A stretch of 64,000 nt of DNA from Litoditis marina (taxonomy: Eukaryota > Nematoda > Chromadorea > Rhabditida > Rhabditidae). Shown in pieces: positions 29,993 to 41,700 of the stretch. The notes below the pieces were generated by a model, which was not told the DNA's origin, did not search any database, and was given only the letters and a program-made list of their open reading frames with translations. Numbering within the stretch: position 1 is the stretch's first letter; every line of letters begins with the position of its first letter. The stretch is taken from NCBI GenBank assembly GCA_964036275.1, contig OZ038438.1:3974978-4038977 (forward strand), read 5' to 3'. The translations under genes and the position numbers were made by a program.

Positions 29993-30849
29993 ATGATGTC
30001 GCTCCTCTTCCTACTGACGTGCATTTCAGTCACAAGCTCTCACCAGTGTTTCTATTATAGAATCAAAGAGTACGATCAATTAAACGATATGAACAGCATG
30101 GTCAGTTGGAGAATATGAAATTGAAAAAAACAGCGTTTAACTTCTAATTTAACTTTAAAAATCTTCATTGCGCAAATCCTTTTTTACGACTTTTGAAGAA
30201 GATTGAGTTTGCCAAGTGGCTAACAAAAATTCGGTAATGGTTACCCGCTGGGGTTCAGAAAATAAAAAAGTTCCGAATCCATTCAGCCATCCCAGGAGTG
30301 CAATGACCAACAATTTCAGGTACGACGGTGTAGTGGAGTTGCAGACGGGTGGTGCGTGAAGATAGTAGCAAGCAGCAGTGCAAACAGATCAACAATGGGG
30401 ACAACGATTGAAGGGAGATGTGCTTTCACATCAAATGAATGTAAAACGGAGGAGGTGAGTCATAATTAAGTTGCTTAGCTTCGCTACTGCTTAGACATAC
30501 AAAAACTGTATTTCTCACAGAACTTTGCCAAATATCGAAAAGCCCCATGAGGTTAAGCAACTCGATAAGGAGCGAGTTTGAACAAGAATAGTATGATGCG
30601 GAATGAACTTTGGAGAACATGATGTCACTGCTTAGTATAAGGAAACTGTACACTCGCATCCAGCGTGTTGTGTTATAGAAGCTGCCACTTAAGTCAACAT
30701 ATTTTCAGTGCGCATTTATCGAGCCGGAAGAAATCAACGGAATCGTCACCAAGTCCATGAAATGTTGTTCAGCGGGACAGTTGAGCAACACGACTCCGAC
30801 ATCAACACAAATCAGCATTTTTTTGTTCTCAATAACAATAATGTATTAG
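29993..30849 (+). CDS. Small secreted cysteine-rich protein, Ly6/ET-module-like
   Basis: Exons 29993-30100, 30320-30454 and 30709-30849, all phase 0, give 127 aa. Residues 1-16 (MMSLLFLLTCISVTSS) are a signal peptide. The mature part has ten or so cysteines, with RCSGVADGWCVKIV, GRCAFTSNECKTEEC and a KCC pair, then an Asn/Ser/Thr-rich stretch and a hydrophobic C-terminus (ISIFLFSITIMY) that could be a GPI-anchor signal. The spacing C..C..C with a late CC resembles nematode ET-module and Ly6/uPAR-like proteins, though the usual CN after the CC pair is lacking here; the fold is inferred. A TACTTTCAG acceptor lies 6 bases before the first ATG. Two ATGs in tandem (29993, 29996). Its stop is only 41 bases from the RPL14 stop on the other strand. 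Confidence 0.78.
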
Positions 30850-30890
30850 ATCAAAACAGTCCCAAAATTCATTGGAATAACAATAACAAT

Positions 30891-31894
30891 TTACTTGGAA
30901 GACTTCTTCAGCTTGGCAAGCTCGACCCGGACGAGACGGTTGCGCATCTGCTTGGCCCTCATGAGCTTGAAGCGATCGTAATCGGTGAGCTTAGCGCGCT
31001 GGAAAAAAAACTATGTTTAAAACCGTGAGTGAATAAAAATTACTCAATATCCAAAACTGAAATAATCAACCTTTTTGGCAATGAGATTCAAATTCTTGTT
31101 CAGAATACCACCATCCACAATTTATTTAAAAGCGCGAGTGTCTCAAAAAAACACCTAAAATTAATGCAGAACATAACACAGGAAAAAAGGAGAGAAAACT
31201 CACGGTTGCCTTAGCCTCCATCTTCTTTGACCACGTGCTTTTCTTGAAGTCTTCGTTGACTTTAGAGGCATCGAAAGCGATCTTGAGATTCTTCGTTCTC
31301 TGTCCGACACGAATCTTGACAACGAACTTGGTCAGCTGCAGATCCTTCAGATTGCGCACACCTCTAAGGACTCCGGAAGAAGGACCATCGATGAGAACCT
31401 GAAAAAAAGAGGAACGTAACGTAGTTCGTTTTAGGTAGAGATGAAGAAATAGGATGTCAAAATATAAAAAGGAAGATTATTGTATTGGTTGAACAGCGTA
31501 AAAGGTGAGCAGTATACATGCTGCCATTCGGTGGATGAGATGCAGATCCTACAATAACTACCTCTGGCTACAAAAACCAACGAATCACACTAAATGACGA
31601 GAGGTTTGTATTCGGCAGACTGAGAATGAGATCTTATTAAAAATTCACAGCAAAATAGATATCTGCTTCCGTGTCAGTTTTATACATACCAAGATTACTG
31701 CCAAAAACACTACAATGTAAATATACTGAAGATGCCATGTATAACGCACGAATCAGAGCGGGTTGAAAATGAAAACCACAGAGACTCACTTTGTTTCCGT
31801 CAATGACGTCAACGATTGTGGCGATCTTTCCAGCATCAGCCCCCTTGGCAATGAACACTACACGCCCGACTTGTACCAAACGTTTGTAGACCAT
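30891..31894 (-). CDS. RPL14: 60S ribosomal protein L14 (eL14)
   Basis: Structural protein of the large ribosomal subunit. Exons (minus): 31894-31790, 31398-31204, 30998-30891; 135 aa, phases all zero. Family motifs: MVYKRLVQVGRVVFIAKG with the KOW-like GADAGKIATIVDVIDGN, IDGPSSGVLRGVRNLKDLQL, TKFVVKIRVGQ, and the C-terminal RAKLTDYDRFKLMRAKQMRN followed by a basic helix. It lacks the long Ala/Lys tail of vertebrate L14, as expected for invertebrates. A TTTCAG acceptor lies 3 bases before the ATG (TTTCAG-ACC-ATGG), consistent with trans-splicing. Its 3' UTR must overlap the neighbouring convergent gene. Confidence 0.96.
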
Positions 31895-32846
31895 GGTCTG
31901 AAACTTTTTATATCAAAAATTCAAGACCACAATTTAGTGCCTGTATACAATGTGAAAAATAATTAATCGTCGTCAAAATGCATTAGTCATGAAATATTGA
32001 AAATCGTAGATACTGTCACATTAACAAAAAATACTATAAACAAAGTAATTATATGAGCGTGTTCACAAAATGCATTCAATACTGAATTTTCGCAAATACC
32101 GATTGGCTGATTTCGTAAACTACAGTGAACAGCTAATTCCATTAATATTTAATGAGTATTAAGACCACTAGATGCATGATTTGAACAACACTAAATGCAA
32201 GATTTGAAAAACACTAGATGGAAGATTTGAAAAACATAGGATGCAAAATTAAATTGTAACGTGAGTTACAATAGGTATCGCGTTTCAAGAAAAAATCAGG
32301 CAAGGGTAAAGCAATTAACGTCAAAAAGCTAATGCTACGGAAAATTCGAAAAATCCTGTATACATCGTGAAAATACTATATAATATTTTAGGAAAAGGCG
32401 AAACATTCCCCCTTCCAATTAAAGGTCTGCTGAAATTCATTTAACTTTGGTCCTCTGACGAAAATACCAGGCAGTATGCGAAAAGAGCATAATGCGCTAT
32501 GTAGATTCCAAACAGCTCAATTTTCTCGGTGGAGTTTTCTTGTTTTCATTTCTAATTTGTAATTCGTTTACATATTCGATATAATGAGTTACTTGACAAT
32601 TAACTCATGAGTAGGGCTCTGGGAGACTCCAAATCCGACCAAATCTATGTGAGACGTCGTTTTTCCTGTTACTTTTTTAATGGAATGGAATAGTCTCGTT
32701 ATAAATATAAAAGAAGAGTAATAGTTCTTATCTTACATATCGTTTGTCATTTGCTCCTCTCATTCGATCGTTGTGACTGGAAGGCATATTTGCTGTTTCA
32801 AGTTTTTTTATTGATCTTCGATGATTCGTTTTTTTTCGAGTGTGTC
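31895..32846. other. Divergent spacer RPL14 / CASC3
   Basis: Holds both promoters. AT-rich, with a 23-bp tandem repeat at 32166-32250. The CASC3 ATG is preceded by a T-run and TCGAG acceptor-like site 6 bases upstream. No coding sequence is seen. Confidence 0.6.
32166..32250. repeat. 23-bp minisatellite, about 3.5 units
   Basis: Unit CACTAGATGCAAGATTTGAAAAA with small changes, head to tail. Confidence 0.85.
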
Positions 32847-35800
32847 ATGAGTGGCGAAGATCAACCAGACGAGAATGAAGTGAAGGCAAATGATGGAACT
32901 GGTGAAGATACAAAGAAGGACACCACTATAGTTTCTAATCTTGATGGAAGTGGGGATGGACAAGAAGTTGGCAAACAATTGTCTGCATTAAATATTCATG
33001 ACAGTGGGAGCGTGGACCAAGAAAAGGTACACTAATTGAACTGGTTTCCTTCTCAGAATAAGCGAAATAAGCAACAAATCGTGTTTACCCTTTTCCACGA
33101 CATCGAAGATTAGAGACGCCATGTTAGGATGTTTCAATTTGTTTCACGTGGGAAACATGGGCTTGCTTTTTCGCACTTCTTTTATTGTTTCAACATTCTT
33201 CAAAATAATGTGTAGTTTGTCATGACAATTCCTCGTTGGTGTCTACACCAAAAGTAAAAACGTATTCGATAGGAGTTATATCGTTGCATCTAAATGAAAT
33301 AAGTTTGTGCTGTTACATGTTACTATTCATTTCAAAGACCAATGATGTTGTTCCCGTCGAAGTAGGTGGTTCCAAGAACATAACTTAGATGCTTATATCC
33401 GTTCAGAATTTATCCAAATGTTTTTTCATTATAGAATGATGGTGAAGAAGTTGGACCTCATAGCGAGAATGGAGATAAACCCCGTGAGTTATTCAAACGT
33501 ATATACTTTTCTACATAATATATAATTATTGTAGTTTCAAGTACAAATTGTCTCTGATTAATGTTTTATTTTGTTCACGGTTTAGAGATACCTTGAAAAA
33601 AGTTGAGGAAAGTTTCGCACTTTTTTGAAAAAAAAAACTACTTCTAGGTTACTTTTGTCGATTTCCCGAAAATTGTGTGTGATGCTCAGGGAAAATTGAA
33701 GTATCGCCCCCCACTTTAGTTGGGTCCCCCCCCCCCCCCCCCCCCCCCCCGTAGCACTTCAACCCCCCCACCCAAGCTGAAACCTGAAAATCTAGGAGAG
33801 GGGGAGGGGGACAAAATTCAACTTCGACATTTACTATTTACCCCCCACCTGGGTCGGCGGGGGGGGGGGGTAGAACTTCAATGGTGGGGGGTCAAACTTC
33901 AACGAGTGGGGGGCTGAACTTCAATACCGAAAATGTTTACTTTTTGCCCCCCACCCTCGAACTTTTGTATTGCAGGTGATAAATTGAATTATCACCACCG
34001 GTGGGGGGGTCAAACTACAATTCCCCAAACGCAATATAAATTCAAAAAAAGGGGGGGGGGGGTAAAAAGTCAATGTTCCCTTTGACTAATCCAAAGGAGC
34101 CCGTTTCTCAACGCAACCCCGTCAAATGTTATGATTGTGCATTTAAAAATGTAATTCATCCTTTGGCTCAAAAAGAGTAAAGAGCCCTTGAGTGTTCTAG
34201 TATAGGCGCATATTCACGTATTTCCAGTCGGTGATGATGAAAATCTGGACGACGATGAGATTGAAGAAAATCCAGCATATATCCCCAAGAAAGGTCGGAA
34301 CTAGTTTGTTATTATACTTTTATTCTAAGTGGAGAAATGGCTACTCTTCCGTACGTTCGGTCCCATATACGTTCACAAACTGAACTGAACCATTAACATG
34401 AGCACTTTGGTTTTGACTCCGAACAAAATAAAATACGAAGTAGAAATATTTGCGCTGTTTTACATGAAATACGAATTCATTTGATCAGACTGTTTTCCGC
34501 CATCGCCGATTCCATTTTAAAAACATTTATCGTGTTCACTTGTTAGGTGCATTCGAAGTAACCGTGTTGATGCGAAAATTTCCAATCCAAGCGTTCGATA
34601 TTCTCCTACTTTGTGGAAAAAAAGTGAAACTACACATTTCGCTGCTGATGATGCTTGAAAAAATAAATAAATGAAATATTTTTTTTTATTGTTTGTTTAC
34701 AAAACAGTATCTTGGTTAATTTATATTTTGTGTGTTGCAAATGTAAGCTACTTCAGGAAAATATTACATGCACGACTCTCGTGACGATGATGAGTTGGAT
34801 GAGTCAGATAGAAGAAAAAGTAGGGCAGACGGTGCTTGGAAGCACGACAGGTATTGCTATTTCATATCTTTGAGGGAGAGTTATAATGAGGTCCAGTGAG
34901 CGGTATTATCTTATCCTCGAAACCGTGAAATGAAAAATCATATATAAATTCCGTGCTTCTCGCGTGATTACATTCATCCAGCAGTAGTCTTCACTTTCGT
35001 TTTTTTGCTCAAACTACCGTTTTGAAACGAATCATTGTTGTGGATATTCTCAGAAAATTGAACAGAAAAGTTCATTACCAAACATTATTAATTATGGAGC
35101 GTGTTCAATAAGAAAAGTACGAGAATCGCGTTATATCAAAATGATAGCCGGAACGGAATGCTCTTTTTCTAAAGAATAGGCCCATTATAAACAATTACAG
35201 GTTCGATGAACGCTGGCAACGTCCCAAATCTACAAAGCAATTATTAAACAAGTGAGCGAACATTGCTGATTTATTTTTTTTGCATCCTGCATCGATCCTG
35301 CCAATAGTAATGTTTTGAAATCGCAATACTATTCTTTATCCATCAGAATGAAGATAAGTTGTTTTTACTAATATTACTAGCGTGACTCCCAGCCATTCGA
35401 TTAGTTTTTCTCTGCTACAATCTGATTGAACGGTGTAAGCTATGAGAATTATGTCGTGAATAGGATATCTCTTCTATTGGTTAGTGTTCATTTTATTTTC
35501 TGTATGTATCACATGCATGTGTTCTGTTATTTGCGACTTCGTTCAGGTACGGATTTAATATTCGGGGAAATGAGCAAGAAATTGGCGAGGACTTGGACAA
35601 AGAAGAAGCTTGCAGTAATGTTCCAGATGAAGATGTAGGTCAATACAGGAATTAAACAATCAATATATGTATACATTTTCACGGTTAGAGGGTCTAATCC
35701 CAAAGTTTGTTTTACAATTATGACACTGTCGACTCATGTTTTTTTTTGCTTCAGGAGAATAGGAATGTCTCGAAGTCTTCTCAGGGAAGACCAAGAAAAC

Positions 35801-38409
35801 CAGCTCCAAAAGGTGCGTTCTTAATTTTTCACAACGATAGAGAGTCTTGCACCATCGAGGTCGGTATCTTGTATAGATCACGTACGATTGTTGAGGAGAT
35901 AATGGTCACGTCGGGAAAGGAGAAAATAAGTTGGTGTATGTATGACTGAGAGAGTTTGATTTCAGTAATCCCTTCGCGTGCTCCTCATATTGACGAGAGA
36001 GAAGAAAGTCCACAAGAAGAAAAGGCGGGTGATCGGCGACAACGAGTACCTCAAACCAAAATTGTGGGTGGAAATTAGCGCATATATTCTAGGTTATTTC
36101 ATTATTTGATGATGTTGGAATCAATGATTCCTTCAAAAAAAGTTCCAGCTGCGACGGTTCCTGTATTGTATTATCCGGTTTAGGTTCGCAATGTACGTGG
36201 TGGGCGTGGCTCTTCCTCAGCTCGCGGACGCGGGGACCGTGAATACCAAAGGTGCGTCGAAATCAATGTTTTGCGTGTGGATTCGTAGGTTCTAGGTGCA
36301 TAGCATAGATATAAATATATATAGTTCGTTCGTCAGGCGCTCCAACTACCTGCGCCGACTCCTACTTTACCATTCAGTCATACATATCATTTTCTCTCAA
36401 ACACATGTCTCTCAAATTCGTGAACTCCAATTACGTTAACACGCGCTCTTTAAAATGCGACCGTAAGTTGTTATCACGTATTAACTTTCAAAAATCTCAA
36501 CCAGTGTACCCTGTTTGGAGCAAGTAGTAGAACATGGGGTTTGCTTTCCCACAAGCCTAATTCAGAGAAGAACACTTCGATCGGAATGCCACAAACGGTG
36601 ATGGAATGGTCAGAAAATCGAACCATGGAAATATCGTAGAAAGGCCTCCTCAGTATGCCAATCACAGAAGAGGAGCCACACGAGGAACGGTGGCAGAAGG
36701 TAGTCAAAAACATCTGAGATCCGAGTAAAAGTCATTGCACTGAAAATCTGTGTTGGACCGAACCACGATATATCACATAGCAACAGAAAACGGAAATACT
36801 TAAAGGGACCGTTCCTCTTTAATGTGCAATGTAGGTAATTTTTGAAAAATGAAAAAAGTCCTGTGTTCTGTTTTGAAATGAAAGTTCATACTCTACGTAC
36901 AGAGAGTGGAAAGAACTCCATTATTACGGAGCAAAATAGAAGCGAACAGGATTTGGGTTACTGTAATGCAGCAATCCTTATTCTATCACTGCTTTGTAGT
37001 TTTCATGATATTTACAAATCTTTCTTCTCAGATTTCATATTGGTAAATTTTGACATGTTTTGGGTATGGTTTTGTAATTTTATGGACATTTTGAAAATTT
37101 TGTACGTAGGTGAACTCGGCGGTGTGTGTACGTGCGCGTGGTCGCGCCGCATTTTTGAGAACACGGAGCAAGACAGGAAGTTGACACCTATATGAATGAT
37201 TTGGGTTTTTTAATGTGAACAGTATCGACTAATCAGCTCAAACCTCCAAATTAAAGAGAAACGGTCCCTTTAACCGTGATAATTTCATTTTCTTGTTTCT
37301 TTCAGGACCAATGCGAGCAAATGTTTCTCGACCCTACACTCGCACGTTTTCGTCGACTCGGTATGATAAGGGAGGCGACGGAACACAGCAGGATCAATCG
37401 TTCCACGGCAGAAACGCGGCTCCCTCAAATCGAGGTACCTTTTCTATCGCGTTGGCGGATCGAACGGTAGACTTAAACGAACACACCCACTCATGTGCAC
37501 CAAGTGCACACCGGTATGACCTAAAAAGGGCATGGCTGTTGTACACCAATTTCTTTTAGTTGTCGAACACTGTTGTGCGTCTTCTTGTTCTTAGTTCTTA
37601 TAACCGTCTGGTTTCCATGAGATAACGACAGCCTGTCCGAGACAGTATAATCGAAAACAAATTTGTTTTTCGAGCTTGGATTTTACAGGCGCACGTGAAT
37701 ATCGAGATTCACGAAATTCGAGAGGGAATCAGAGAGGTTCATCATGGCGCGGAGGCAGTTCAGGGTACTCGAACGGCCGCGGTGGAACAGCTCCAAAAAG
37801 GTATAGGAACTCTTCGTAGCACTAAGTGGAAGTGGCTGTGTTTTTATTGGTCTACTGGGTAGCGAACAGAGTATAGTCGCCATTTCCCCATAAAGACAGC
37901 AGAGGGTTCAATTGATTGAGCGATGCGGGGCGAGCGGTCGTTGATTATGTGCCAGCAGTTGGGAGAGTATGGAGATCAATGACACGCAGACTGACTGGCC
38001 CTTCGCCAAACCACGCCCCTTACAAAATCGATGGTACGGTGTCCACAACAGTTTGACAAATCCTATACTCGTTATTGATTTTTTAAAGTTTAAGCAAACT
38101 ATAATAGAAAAAGTAACGTGCTTTTTATAGATACTCCATGCAACGCCAGGAAGGAGCTCCCGTTTCTTCCAATAATCGTGCTTTTGTACCTCGCCAGCCA
38201 ACCGATGTTGTATATTTCGACCCATCACAACAGGTATTTTGCCGGCACGTTCACACATGTATAATTTCATATTCATAGCTTGTACAAAATATGGGTACAG
38301 ATGCAATATTTCATTGTTTACAATCAACCTTTTTCAGATCAATCGAATGCCTCCTCCACCACGTGAGAAGAAAATAATTGAAATTCTTCCCCCGGCAGGT
38401 TCCACGTAG
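32847..38409 (+). CDS. CASC3: CASC3/Barentsz (MLN51) exon-junction-complex protein
   Basis: Binds eIF4A3 in the exon junction complex and in cytoplasmic RNA granules. Exons: 32847-33026, 33435-33483, 34228-34293, 34757-34850, 35201-35251, 35547-35634, 35755-35812, 35966-36063, 36184-36251, 36566-36699, 37306-37434, 37689-37800, 38131-38233, 38338-38409; about 433 aa. Exon 10 was found because the phase required it. The SELOR module spans residues 85-160: EENPAYIPKKGKYYMHDSRD, the acidic DDDELDESDRRK, AWKHDRFDERWQRP and KYGFNIRGNE. After it come RGG-type clusters (VRGGRGSSSARGRGDR, SSWRGGSSGYSNGRGG) and a proline-rich end (RMPPPPREKK). The N-terminus is acidic and low in complexity. Intron 2 carries a G/C-run element and intron 10 a terminal-inverted-repeat element. 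Convergent with HSF1. Confidence 0.92.
33690..34080 (+). mobile_element. G/C-run inverted-repeat element, copy in CASC3 intron 2
   Basis: Starts GGGAAAATTGAAGTATCGCC and ends AGTCAATGTTCCC. Between lie alternating C and G runs, including about 25 C at 33726-33750. It is the reverse complement of the copy at 44876-45204, sharing GATAAATTGAATTATCAC and AACTTTTGTATTGCAGG. Confidence 0.85.
36800..37273. mobile_element. Terminal-inverted-repeat element in CASC3 intron 10
   Basis: TTAAAGGGACCGTTCCTCTT at the left is mirrored by AAGAGAAACGGTCCCTTTAA at the right, about 474 bases apart. No transposase-like frame lies between. The right end is 33 bases before the exon 11 acceptor. Confidence 0.85.
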
Positions 38410-38439
38410 CAGTCAGATTTTTTTGTAGTATAATGATAC

Positions 38440-38670
38440 AATGTACTAATAATTACTATTACTAATTTATTTTCGATATGTAATGTTTGAAGTTGTTACA
38501 TTTTGTTTCTTGTGAATTCGAAGTTCTGATCATGTGTCAATAATTCATTTATTCATCACAACTATTACTAATTTATTTTCGATATCTAATATTTGAAGTT
38601 GTTACATTTTGTTTCTTGTGAATTCGAAGTTCATGTGTCAATAAATACATTTATTCATTACAACTATCCG
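38440..38670. repeat. About 110-118-bp tandem duplication in the CASC3 3' flank
   Basis: Two head-to-tail copies share ACTATTACTAATTTATTTTC, GAAGTTGTTACATTTTGTTT and CTTGTGAATTCGAAGTTC, with small indels. It fills most of the 306 bases between the CASC3 and HSF1 stops, so it doubles poly(A)-region sequence (CAATAAATAC at 38639). Confidence 0.9.
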
Positions 38671-38715
38671 TAATCTAAAAAGAGCAAATGTGATGAGAAG
38701 TAGAAGGGAGAGCAT

Positions 38716-41700
38716 TCAAAGGCCAGGCTGCGGACTAGTGCATGGCGTAAGCAATTCCGGTGTAGATGGATAATTGAGAGGCGGCTCCAAGACGTTGTTC
38801 GCAGCTACATACGGCTCCTGTAATAATTAACAGATATTTATGTCGATCACCTCATAGAGCTTTAAGGTTCTAAACAACGAAAATTAAGTCAAAAGAAACC
38901 GATTTCAATAATTTACCAAAAGCCTCACATTATTCTGAATAGCCGTATTGTCAACTGTAGGCTGGCGGTTCAAAGTGCCGTCCTCCAGGGCTAATTGATA
39001 TTGATGAGTGGGCGGTTTATCTTCTACCACTTCTTCATTGCCGAGATTCTGAAAAGAAAACAGCATAGACCTTCGATCGGGTGCTCCGTGGAACTCCAAG
39101 CTAAACAGTTTTTTGCAGAAAACAGGTTACGGCATTTCCGCAGAACGACGGTGATTGTCTTAGAGGTGAGTCTAACTCTGCACGAATTCTGCTATTACCT
39201 ATAATCAATATAAAAATCCTACACTACCTCAAGGAAGTCGAAATCCCACTGTCCACTCAGAAGGTCACGGCAATTGTCGATGTTCACGTCGACGCCATTC
39301 AGATACTCCTGCAGACCAGGTAATCCAGACTGAACACAGTAACTAACAAATGATCACTCAATATAATAGGAGAAAAGCTCGAATGACCAATACAAACTAG
39401 TAGTTCAAAACTCCAGAACAGCAACAACTCCGCTACTCACCTGCAGTTCCGCGGATATCTGACGTTCCAGTGTGGGAGTTAATGTAAGAGATGGTGAAAA
39501 AGAAGGGGGTACCTAAAATATTCAACAATCGTATTCAGACACTTAAACAATACTTTGTCTGTTCTAATATCTTAGCGGTTCATATGTATGAATAATTTGT
39601 GTGTCCCCATGATAGCATCCCTACCCCTGATTGAAAGCTTAAAAAGGGGGGGGGGGGTGACCTGTACATTTTCAATGAAATAGCCCAGGATTGTCCAATT
39701 ATTCCTAGACTATATTTATGAGATATAAACTACTGAGAAGAGTTAACGTACCTGACTGGAGCTACAAGCCTGCATAGACATGGAGGGATTGGGGATACTG
39801 ACAGCATTGCTATTTTGTTGACGAGGTGATTGTTGAACTGGTCCTCTCGTCTGAGAGCCTGGCTGAGAGCAGGAAGCATTACCTGACATTGACGGCGAGT
39901 TGCCTAAAAGAAAACATTAAGAAAGTGGAGCCAACAACGGAAGGCGAGATTCATGAATCCACTAGTTTCGTAATGGCACACCAAACCTGTTGAAGTTCGC
40001 GCAGAATTCATACCAGAACCGGTTGCATTCTCTGGCGATGGCATATAATGACCCCATTCATCGGTAACATCGGCAATGATAGGCCCTCTGGAAAGAAAAA
40101 AAGACGTTCCCAATATAGGTGTTCAGCCCACTCAATATTGCTGAAATACAAAGGTTCCTATTGTGACACAATTTTTATCTGTTTCCACTTGTGAGGCCTA
40201 AATAAGTAAGCAAACGAGTAAAATCACATCTAATTGAGTACTATTTACGTGATTATGATCCGATCAAATCGAACATCATTAAATTCACTAACTTATTGTT
40301 TTGATTGTAACTGTTTTGTTGCGGAAACCCTCCATTATCCACCAGCTCACGCTGAAGACGATCAAGAATCTAAAATTGACAAATGAAAACCACATAATTT
40401 CATTATAAATGAGAAACTCAAGAAACCTAACTGGAACTTTCCAGTTGGCATATCTACAATGGGCAATAGTTTTCGAGTCATCATTAGCTTTGAGCTCCAA
40501 AAACTAATTGTCGCCGATTACTGTGTTGGTCGCCAATCACCGTGTTTAAACGAAACGCATATTCAGCTTCAAAAGACTCACGTCTGTGAGGTTTGAACTA
40601 GGTCCCTGTTGATTCGTTCGAGGCCGCTTGTTCACAGGTTCATCGATGGCCAAAACACCCCTCTTCAAAACTCGCTTTGAGAGATTCGGCTGCACCATGG
40701 CAACCAGGAATTGTACCAACTGCAAGATTTCGGTTAAGAGAAACAACAAGAAACATCATCAGGGTGAATGATTGATTGAAAAGGGATGAAAAGTGCAACT
40801 AAATGACAAAAAGTGCGCGGGCCGCTTGCCCCGATACTAGGCTACGAACAAATATAGCATATAACGCTTCTGTTTTTTAAATAAATAATGTATGCGCGTT
40901 ACCATCTGAATACTAGAAACAATATGTGTATAAGATAACAGCAGAATCAAGGGAACAGTTCGTACCTTAGTCACAACTTGCTGTTGTCGATTATGCTGAT
41001 TGCGAACATGATCCATTTGTTCCCACAGAGTTTCGTTCTCCCTGGAAATTCGCAAACATTTGAGTGGATAATGATGGCAAATAGAAGATGGTTTGAGGAC
41101 ACAGAGAGGTAAACAAAAAACTAAGAATAAAGCTATCAAACAAGATTATAAAATGTACTGAGTATATATGTCCTTGATACGAGAAAAAGTTTAAAAATAA
41201 AATCATAAAAAAAACATACTTAGTGAGTTCATGCATCTTGTTGTCCATATTTCTCTGTTTTTCTCGAAGTTGGCGTAATTCGTCCATTACCAACTGCAGA
41301 TTGTTCTGGGTTTGCACGGACACGGTCGAAGAATCTGATGCGCGCGTAGACTGCTGCAAAAAGTGATTGGATGGGATTCCGAGCACAACCAGCACCATTC
41401 TCGGCTAAACAACGGCACCCGTTCACTGATCAAGACCGTAGTTTTATCATAAACTTGAAAAGGTATATACGACAATACGACGCCACTGAATTAGCCGAAC
41501 CAGAGGCCGTATGCATGAAACATCCCGGGCCGGGTTGGGATGCTATCCCGAGCTATTTCCCGGTCAATTCAGCTCGAGATAGCATCCCAACCCAGTCCGG
41601 TATGTTTCATGCATACGGCCTCAGGATGTCGCAGCAAATCACCTTTCTCTTGATGTTCACGAGTAGATCGGGACGGTCTCGGATGAAACAGGCATGACTG

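Noticed and set aside
33690..34080. Coding or G-rich regulatory exon in CASC3 intron 2
   Set aside because: It is a reverse-oriented copy of the mobile element at 44876 and interrupts no conserved sequence.
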